Assembly: GCA_025927795.1 (NCBI GenBank)
Contig: JAICKT010000322.1
Location: forward strand, 1-5,281
Direction: 5' to 3'
DNA from: Parafilimonas sp.
GTDB taxonomy: Bacteria > Bacteroidota > Bacteroidia > Chitinophagales > Chitinophagaceae
Length of the DNA: 5,281 nt
Position 1 is the stretch's first letter; each line of letters starts with the position of its first letter. Below, piece after piece: positions 1 through 5,281 of the stretch. The notes beneath the pieces were generated by a model, which had not been told where the DNA came from, ran no database searches, and saw nothing but the letters and a program-made list of their open reading frames with translations. A program made the translations under genes and the position numbers.

Positions 1-1067
1 AAAGCAAACAATTCCATTTCATTTGTTTTGCCTTTTAGCTCAATCATTCCAAGACTTTCATAATGCGAAGAAGCTAATTCAGCACGATTAATAAAATCTT
101 TTGATGCAAGATATTTTTGGTTTAGCTCGCTGCAGCAGGTTCTTATTCTTGCTGTTGTATTCATGGTGTCACCACTCATAGCAAGATCTTTTTTTATAAC
201 GCCAATTTCACCTACTGTTACAATTCCAATATGAATGCCCACTCTAAATTCCGGACTAACACCATATTTCTTTTCAAAATCTTTTTGACGCCTGTTAAGA
301 TTTCTGCGCGCCTGTACAAGCGCCTTAATACTTTTACGTGTGTTTTCTTTACTGTATATCCACGAAACAACAATTTCATCGCCCACATATTGATAAATTC
401 TTCCGCCATATTCAATTAATGCATTTGAAACCTGGTAAATAAATTCTCTTATTAATCTAAAATAACGCTGGCTGCCTAATTGCTCTGCAATAGGTGTTGA
501 ATCCTTTAAATCCATAAACATTATAATGCGCGTTTCAATTTTTGGTTCAACATATTTGCCGAGAAGAATATCCATAAAAACACCGGGCGAATATTTTTCA
601 TTTAATTCTATCAGCAATTGGGTAACAACAAAAAGAATAATCCAGTATAAAATTTTCTGCAACAGCTTATGAACATCGGAAATTTCGTCATAAAATTTAT
701 GGAAAGATTCTTTAAAAGGTACTCCTAAAATAGAAATTGAATTGAAAGAAAATAATAAAAGATTAATTAAGAATGCAGCAATTACAAGTATGGCGCTTTT
801 AATCAGCAATGTTGTAAGCAAATTAAAATCGCGGAACAAACGTTTTAAAGTGTTTACCAATAAATATCCAACGCACAGGCTTGATATAAAAACAATCAGC
901 TCTCTTAACAATAAAGCACCAAGTTTATTTTGTGATGGAAGCGAATTAAAAATCAGCACAACAATTATATCAATCAGCGTCCATAAAGCGGCTATGGATA
1001 AAATGGTTTTGAAGCGGTATTGTGTAACCGAGCTTACTTTGCTTAGTATGTTCCAGTGGTTTTTCAT
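1..1067 (-). CDS. Membrane-anchored class III adenylate/guanylate cyclase-type protein (3' end cut off)
   Basis: The reading frame is open from ATG at 1067 to the left edge (355 codons, no stop). Four hydrophobic segments lie at about residues 20-41, 51-71, 84-107 and 136-155, with no recognisable extracytoplasmic sensor domain. A cytoplasmic class III cyclase domain follows from about residue 175. It would convert an NTP to a 3',5'-cyclic nucleotide. Visible catalytic elements are metal-binding Asp186 (in FMDLKDST) and Asp230 (in YVGDE), and transition-state residues Asn303 and Arg307 (in GDTMNTTAR). The base-selecting positions are Gln226 and Ala296 instead of the Lys and Asp/Thr typical of adenylate cyclases, so the substrate is uncertain. 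The visible end (LKGKTNEMELFA) is how such domains usually finish, so few residues are missing. The start overlaps the ppk1 stop as ATGA, which supports this start and suggests translational coupling. No Shine-Dalgarno sequence is seen. Fold assignment is firm; product and role are inferred. Confidence 0.93.
   Translation of the reverse strand, partial: MKNHWNILSKVSSVTQYRFKTILSIAALWTLIDIIVVLIFNSLPSQNKLGALLLRELIVFISSLCVGYLLVNTLKRLFRDFNLLTTLLIKSAILVIAAFLINLLLFSFNSISILGVPFKESFHKFYDEISDVHKLLQKILYWIILFVVTQLLIELNEKYSPGVFMDILLGKYVEPKIETRIIMFMDLKDSTPIAEQLGSQRYFRLIREFIYQVSNALIEYGGRIYQYVGDEIVVSWIYSKENTRKSIKALVQARRNLNRRQKDFEKKYGVSPEFRVGIHIGIVTVGEIGVIKKDLAMSGDTMNTTARIRTCCSELNQKYLASKDFINRAELASSHYESLGMIELKGKTNEMELFA
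1064..1067 (-). promoter_or_regulatory. ATGA stop/start overlap between ppk1 and the cyclase gene
   Basis: On the minus strand the bases read ATGA: TGA (1066-1064) ends ppk1 and ATG (1067-1065) starts the cyclase. The sequence just upstream, TTCAGCAAACTGC, has no Shine-Dalgarno-like purine run, so cyclase translation probably depends on ribosomes finishing ppk1. The overlap is seen directly; coupling is inferred. Confidence 0.8.
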
Positions 1068-3106
1068 GCAGTTTGCTGAATATAAAAATAAATTGACTCC
1101 TGTGCATTTATTTTTTCCGGATTATCACTTTGTACTTTATGCTGATCATAATTTTCTGTAAGCTCAACCATTTTATCATTATCGCCCCATTGAATATTAA
1201 AATAATCTATCAGTTCTTTTTTACACTCATCATTTGTTATCGTTGTACAAACTTCAATGCGGTGATGAAGGTTCCTGTTCATCCAGTCTGCAGAACCTAT
1301 AATTACTTCAGGATTATCTGAGCCAAAAATAAAAATCCTCGTATGTTCAAGATAACGATCAACCAGCCTTCTTACGATTATGTTTTCACTTAAATCTTTA
1401 ACACCGGGTTTAAGGCAACATATACTTCTTATAATTAAATACACTTTTACACCTGCTTTACTTGCTTTATACAGCAGGTCTATCATGCCATGCTCTTCAA
1501 GATTATTTATTTTGATTCTTATTAATGCATCTTCACCGGCAGCGGCTTTTTTTATCTCAGCATTTATTAGTTTTTCAAAACGTTCATACATATTAAACTG
1601 TGAAACGAGCAGCTTATGAAATTTGATTTTTGTTTTTGCATCCGCATCATTTTTTCTTAAATAATCAAAGAGCGGGATCAGTTCTTTTATGATTGACAAA
1701 TCGGTTGTCATAAGCACATGATCAGTATAAAACTGTGCAGTTATTTCATTAAAATTTCCTGTGCTTAACAGTGCATAAAATAAATTTTGTGCACCACTTT
1801 TCTTTTTAACCAGCGCAATTTTAGAATGCACTTTAATATCAGGCTGACTGTAAATTATTTTTACACCGGCTTCTTTCATCAGCCTGCTCCAGCGTATATT
1901 ATTTTCTTCATCAAACCTTGCTTTTAATTCAATAAACGTAACTACATTCTTACCATTTTTTGCTGCGCTGATTAATGCATTTACAATATGCGATTCGGCT
2001 GCAACCCTGTACAGTGTTATATAAATATCTGTTACTGCAGGGTCAACAGCGGCCTGGTTAAAAAATGCAAGTACAAGATTGTACGATTGGTAAGGAAGAT
2101 GTAATAAAACATCCTGTTTGTTTAATACATTAAAAATATCGCCGCTGTTTAAAACTTCGTGTATAGTTAATGGGTTTTGTTTTTTGTATCGAAGGTCTTT
2201 GTTAAATTTTGGAAAATCTGCAAGGTCTTTCAGATTATGATAGTGTGCGCCCGCAAACATCTCCTCAAATTTTAAATTAAATCTTGAAGCAAGAAAAAGC
2301 TGCACATTCTTCGGCATATCACTTTCATATAAAAATCTTGATGGCGCTCCAAACTCTCTTTTGCGCAACTGCCTTTCAATTTTTTGAAGCAGGTCGCCGC
2401 TGTATTCTGTAGTCAATTCAATTTCTGCATTCCTGTTAAGTTTTATACTGTACACACCTTGTATCTGCATATTAGGGAACAGCCGGCTTAAGTTTTCACG
2501 GATGATATCATCAATAAAAATTACATACTCAAAATTATTTTGCGGCTCGAGTATAAAAAAGCGTTGCAGTTTTTCAGATGGGATATTTACAATGGCATGC
2601 GTTAAAAATACTTTTTGTTCATCCTGTAAAGTAACCAAAAGATAAAGCCTGTTATTTTCAGGAATAAATTTTTGGCTATTGGTTTCATCCAAAAATATTG
2701 GTTGAATAAAAGATAAAATGCTTGATAAAAATATTTCTCTTATTTCTGATACATGCACATCAAGTATCGGTGTGTTGTAATAAAATATAATGCCGTTATA
2801 ATGCAATGCAGGAATAATTTCCTCTTTCAAAATTTTTCCAAAATAATCTAACTGTGTATTTATTTCCGTTTGCACACGCTCAATAATGTCTTCCTCTGCC
2901 GTAGAGTTTAGTTGCTTTCTTGTTTTTTTACCAAGCGTTGAAATAGCCACAATATATGGATAACGAATGCGAAAAAATTCATCAAGATTAGAAGAAAATA
3001 TTGCAAGAAATTTTAATCGTTCGAACAATGGAATAGTTTTATCTGCAGCCTGCTCTAATACGCGCAGGTTAAAACTCAGCCAGCTTAAATCGCGGTTATT
3101 GTACAT
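1064..3106 (-). CDS. ppk1: Polyphosphate kinase 1
   Basis: This cytoplasmic or membrane-associated enzyme reversibly moves the terminal phosphate of ATP onto inorganic polyphosphate. The 680-residue length matches the family (about 690). The N-terminal domain opens with NRDLSWLSFNLRVLEQA, and SSNLDEFF follows at 38-45, with Asn40 equivalent to an ATP-contacting Asn in E. coli PPK. The two C-terminal phospholipase-D-like domains carry the expected motifs: ELKARFDEE at 393-401, KVHSK at 425-429 with His427 as the likely phosphorylated histidine, LLSTGNFNE at 446-454 followed by Tyr460, the second histidine His588 in LEHTR, and SADWMNRNL at 605-613. No key residue is missing, so it should be active. 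The start at 3106 fits the family N-terminus exactly. It begins 9 bp after the HD-PycTM gene and overlaps the cyclase gene by 4 bp. The last 30 or so residues are a polar tail of no known function. No Shine-Dalgarno sequence is visible. Confidence 0.98.
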   Translation of the reverse strand: MYNNRDLSWLSFNLRVLEQAADKTIPLFERLKFLAIFSSNLDEFFRIRYPYIVAISTLGKKTRKQLNSTAEEDIIERVQTEINTQLDYFGKILKEEIIPALHYNGIIFYYNTPILDVHVSEIREIFLSSILSFIQPIFLDETNSQKFIPENNRLYLLVTLQDEQKVFLTHAIVNIPSEKLQRFFILEPQNNFEYVIFIDDIIRENLSRLFPNMQIQGVYSIKLNRNAEIELTTEYSGDLLQKIERQLRKREFGAPSRFLYESDMPKNVQLFLASRFNLKFEEMFAGAHYHNLKDLADFPKFNKDLRYKKQNPLTIHEVLNSGDIFNVLNKQDVLLHLPYQSYNLVLAFFNQAAVDPAVTDIYITLYRVAAESHIVNALISAAKNGKNVVTFIELKARFDEENNIRWSRLMKEAGVKIIYSQPDIKVHSKIALVKKKSGAQNLFYALLSTGNFNEITAQFYTDHVLMTTDLSIIKELIPLFDYLRKNDADAKTKIKFHKLLVSQFNMYERFEKLINAEIKKAAAGEDALIRIKINNLEEHGMIDLLYKASKAGVKVYLIIRSICCLKPGVKDLSENIIVRRLVDRYLEHTRIFIFGSDNPEVIIGSADWMNRNLHHRIEVCTTITNDECKKELIDYFNIQWGDNDKMVELTENYDQHKVQSDNPEKINAQESIYFYIQQTA

Positions 3107-3115
3107 AGCGATTTT

Positions 3116-4315
3116 TTACAAAGGAAATATACCTGCAGAAGACTGGCTCTTATCAAAAAATAAAACAGCAATAGCAAATGCTGCCACAGAAACTATAATG
3201 CCAATCATAAAAATATAATAGGCAATTCTTATTAACCTGTATTTTCTGCCGAGTACAACAGCAAGCATATAAATATCTTTTATCAGCGAACCATATAAAT
3301 AATCAGGGTCTTTCATCATTTTACGCATGGCTGTATCATACTGTTCAAGCGGTGCCTTATAAAAATTTCCGAAGAATAATAAATTGGTTTTTTTATCCAT
3401 TATATCCTGCTCTGTAAATGTACCGCCCGAAACTTTTGGCCGCGTTGCGAGTATTGCAATTACAATTGTAGTTACAGCAACCAGCAAAAAAATAATTGTA
3501 GGTATTGTTAGTGCAGGTTCTTCTTCCAGCTTGCGCATAAGCACACCAAGTATAACTGAAATAATTATGGCGTTTACTGAAATAAGAATGTTGGCCTTAT
3601 GGTCTGCCATATCACTCAACTTTAAATGATTTTCAGACGTAAGCCGTAGCATGGTTTGAATGCCTTTTGATGTTAATGAATTTGCATCGCTTATTTTTAG
3701 ATCGTCTTTTTGCGCTTCGTATTTTTTCAGTTTCTTTTTAATCATTTTTATATTTCCCTTTTTGTTTTCTTCAAGCACATCTTTGCAGTAAGCTGTGTAA
3801 AACTGGTGTGCATTAAGCATTTCAAGTGTACCTTCATTCCAATCTTGTTTTGATATTTTTTCTTCCCGCAGATTATACTCTTCCCGCATTAGTTTATTGG
3901 TATTTTTAAAATCTTTTGTGCCGAAGTGATACGTATCAGCATCACAGATTATCTGCTGTGTTAATGTTAAAGGGTTACGCGGCATTTTGGTTGATAAAAT
4001 GCAGCCTTCAATATCGGCTGTTAATTCTTTATCATCATAATCACTCATAAACTTTTTCATTACTTCAACACTTTTATCTTCATGATTTTTTAAGCCCGGA
4101 GTAAATAAATGACCAACATCATGAAACCACGCAGCCACATACAACACAAGCATTTCCTTTTCATTTAAATTATAATGCGCAGCAATTTCTTTTGTTCTTT
4201 GCACAACCGTTTCTGTATGCTTTAAATTGTGAAAGAGTAATTTGCTATTCGGCTGTTTTTCAAACAAACCGGTTACAAAATCTTCCACCTTTTTATATAT
4301 AATATTTGTGTCCAT
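3116..4315 (-). CDS. HD phosphohydrolase domain fused to a Pycsar-effector-type (PycTM) membrane domain
   Basis: This 399-residue protein has two parts. Residues about 20-140 form an HD-superfamily metal-dependent phosphohydrolase domain with the full set of ligands: His33, His65-Asp66 (in FHDVGH), His78 and Asp125 (in CDADTYHFGT). A charged helical linker (about 180-210) leads to a C-terminal membrane domain resembling the Pycsar effector family PycTM (also called DUF5706). It shows the ADHKANILISVNA signature at 237-249, hydrophobic segments at about 242-260, 270-290 and 364-387, and the conserved stretch with DPDYLY (336-341), KDIYML (346-351) and RKYRLIRIAY (357-366). In characterised Pycsar systems the TM effector responds to cCMP or cUMP and damages the inner membrane. 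In this fusion the HD part may hydrolyse a cyclic nucleotide or another phosphoester; its substrate is not readable from sequence. The start at 4315 is supported because the next Met (residue 55) would remove His33. AAAGG lies only one base from the ATG, too close for a normal Shine-Dalgarno. Gaps of 9 bp on both sides place it in the operon. Confidence 0.9.
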   Translation of the reverse strand: MDTNIIYKKVEDFVTGLFEKQPNSKLLFHNLKHTETVVQRTKEIAAHYNLNEKEMLVLYVAAWFHDVGHLFTPGLKNHEDKSVEVMKKFMSDYDDKELTADIEGCILSTKMPRNPLTLTQQIICDADTYHFGTKDFKNTNKLMREEYNLREEKISKQDWNEGTLEMLNAHQFYTAYCKDVLEENKKGNIKMIKKKLKKYEAQKDDLKISDANSLTSKGIQTMLRLTSENHLKLSDMADHKANILISVNAIIISVILGVLMRKLEEEPALTIPTIIFLLVAVTTIVIAILATRPKVSGGTFTEQDIMDKKTNLLFFGNFYKAPLEQYDTAMRKMMKDPDYLYGSLIKDIYMLAVVLGRKYRLIRIAYYIFMIGIIVSVAAFAIAVLFFDKSQSSAGIFPL

Positions 4316-4324
4316 GCCTTTAAT

Positions 4325-5281
4325 TTAAAAAGTTATATTGAATTTAGTGCCAAGTGAAAAGTTAAACACCCTTTCCTGTGTTGAAAAACCAACTGTTCCG
4401 GATAATAAAACATAATTATACGCTGCATAATAAAATCCACCGCCATAAGCATCATGCCATTCACGTGAATGCTCGCCCCGCAACCATACCCTGCCCAAAT
4501 CGTTAAACAAAATCAAGCCAACGGGCCCAGGCAGCAAATAGGATTTTGAATCAAAAAGTTTTATTTGCAATTCTGCGCTGCCGTATAACAATGATGTACC
4601 CGAAAAGCGATCTTTTCTAAATCCTCTTATAAAATTATTGCCTCCTAAATTAAGCGTTTGAAAATATTCATAATGTTTACTATAAATGTGACCTCCGCCA
4701 AAACGTAAAACGGGAACTACTTTAGCCGGATCGGTACGGGCTGCATGAACTTCCATGTAAGAAACAAGGCTTGTATAAGGTTTGCTATTGTCATTCAGTC
4801 CACCCAGCGAAGTAAATTCTGTAAGCCAGTAAATACCACGTGTAGGTAATAACACATTATCCAGGTTATTTATCAGCAAATCAATTTTTCCGCCGGCATA
4901 CATTTTCTGGCTATAAATGCTTAATGAATCAAGCCCTACCAATTGTGGCTTGCCTAATATGCGATTACTATTATCTGCATATTTATTCCAGTAATGATAT
5001 ACAACGGGACCTGCCATCACCTGTATTATAGCACCTAATTTTTTCCGCAATAACACGTCGCCGCTTAAATATTTATAACGCACCCTGTAATAATCTATTC
5101 CTTTTGTTTTGTCATACACTGTTTCATTGCCAAAGCCAAAGAAATTATTTAAGGATGGATCAACGAGGCTTGCGTGCACCAGCACATCTTTATTATGAAA
5201 TACATCGTTAAACTCGCCTGAATAATTTATTTGATAAGACGCATGATTAAACGCGAAAAGAAAATTTAATTTTTGCTCAGA
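4325..5281 (-). CDS. Omp85 (BamA/TamA-like) outer-membrane barrel protein, C-terminal part
   Basis: The frame is open to the right edge, giving 318 C-terminal residues; the GTG at 5185 is an internal codon, not a start. The fragment is rich in alternating amphipathic beta strands and carries Omp85 hallmarks: a PTRG strand-turn motif (fragment residues 146-149), the loop-6 motif IRGF within GGNNFIRGFRKDRF (218-221 for IRGF), FNDLGRVW (259-266), and a C-terminal strand FSLGTKFNITF ending in Phe, as needed for recognition by the BAM machinery. It would sit in the outer membrane as the barrel of a surface-antigen D15 (Omp85) family protein. The missing N-terminus decides what it does: POTRA domains would suggest protein insertion or secretion, whereas some Bacteroidota barrels of this type are joined to a calcineurin-like metallophosphoesterase or a patatin domain. 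It is not likely to be the main BamA, given its operon partners, but this cannot be excluded. TAA at 4327-4325 lies 9 bp before the next gene. Confidence 0.88.
   Translation of the reverse strand, partial: SEQKLNFLFAFNHASYQINYSGEFNDVFHNKDVLVHASLVDPSLNNFFGFGNETVYDKTKGIDYYRVRYKYLSGDVLLRKKLGAIIQVMAGPVVYHYWNKYADNSNRILGKPQLVGLDSLSIYSQKMYAGGKIDLLINNLDNVLLPTRGIYWLTEFTSLGGLNDNSKPYTSLVSYMEVHAARTDPAKVVPVLRFGGGHIYSKHYEYFQTLNLGGNNFIRGFRKDRFSGTSLLYGSAELQIKLFDSKSYLLPGPVGLILFNDLGRVWLRGEHSREWHDAYGGGFYYAAYNYVLLSGTVGFSTQERVFNFSLGTKFNITF

Noticed and set aside
218..419. Short open frames on both strands within the cyclase domain region
   Set aside because: They overlap the catalytic motifs of the cyclase (Asp230 codon at 380-378) in other frames and have no start signal or family features.
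742..1161. 139-codon plus-strand open frame starting with MKENNKRL
   Set aside because: It lies opposite the membrane part of the cyclase gene and the end of ppk1, whose frames are supported by clear family motifs. Its translation matches no recognisable family.
2967..3629. Two plus-strand open frames (2967-3218 and 3384-3629) opposite ppk1 and the HD-PycTM gene
   Set aside because: Both are antisense to strongly supported genes. Their hydrophobic look comes from the complement of membrane-helix codons.
4290..4312. AT-rich stretch including tatatataatatttgtg on the plus strand, faintly like a Bacteroidota -7 box
   Set aside because: It lies inside the first codons of the HD-PycTM gene, would fire antisense into the Omp85 gene, and no matching -33 element or downstream plus-strand gene is visible.
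5183..5185. GTG at 5185 as a start codon for the outer-membrane protein
   Set aside because: The frame stays open for 32 more codons to the window edge and reads as beta-barrel sequence, so the GTG is an internal valine codon.
1..5281. Reading the window as a phage-defence island
   Set aside because: No integrase, transposase, restriction enzyme, toxin-antitoxin pair or direct repeats are visible, and the base composition looks even across the genes. Only the PycTM-cyclase pairing hints at defence, and that is reported separately as a hypothesis.

Overview
The window is a compact run of four genes, all on the minus strand, from an AT-rich bacterium that is most likely a member of the Bacteroidota, perhaps close to the Chitinophagaceae. 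The clues are the low G+C, start codons without a proper Shine-Dalgarno sequence, a Bacteroidota-style Omp85 barrel, an HD-PycTM fusion protein, and a class III cyclase of a type common in that phylum. The phylum call is inference from gene families, not from a marker gene.

In transcription order (right to left) the window holds: the C-terminal 318 residues of an Omp85/BamA-TamA type outer-membrane barrel (5281-4325, its 5' part lies beyond the right edge); a 399-residue inner-membrane protein that joins an intact HD phosphohydrolase domain to a Pycsar-effector-type transmembrane domain (4315-3116); a complete polyphosphate kinase, Ppk1 (3106-1064); and a four-helix membrane-anchored class III nucleotidyl cyclase (1067 down to the left edge). 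The cyclase carries no stop inside the window, but its last visible residues match the usual end of the cyclase domain, so only a little is missing.

The genes are separated by 9 bp, 9 bp and a 4-bp ATGA overlap, so they very probably form one transcript. The promoter and terminator must lie outside the window. No RNA gene, mobile element, CRISPR array or long non-coding stretch is visible.

The point of most interest is that a cyclic-nucleotide synthase and a protein with a Pycsar-effector-like membrane domain plus a possible nucleotide-hydrolysing HD domain sit in one operon, with polyphosphate kinase between them. This could be a signalling module with a synthase, a sensor or effector and an off-switch, linked to polyphosphate metabolism. 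The cyclase also lacks the usual base-selecting Lys/Asp pair, so its product cannot be assumed to be cAMP. A link to phage defence is possible but unproven: nothing else in the window looks like a defence island, and HD-PycTM proteins may be ordinary chromosomal genes in this phylum.
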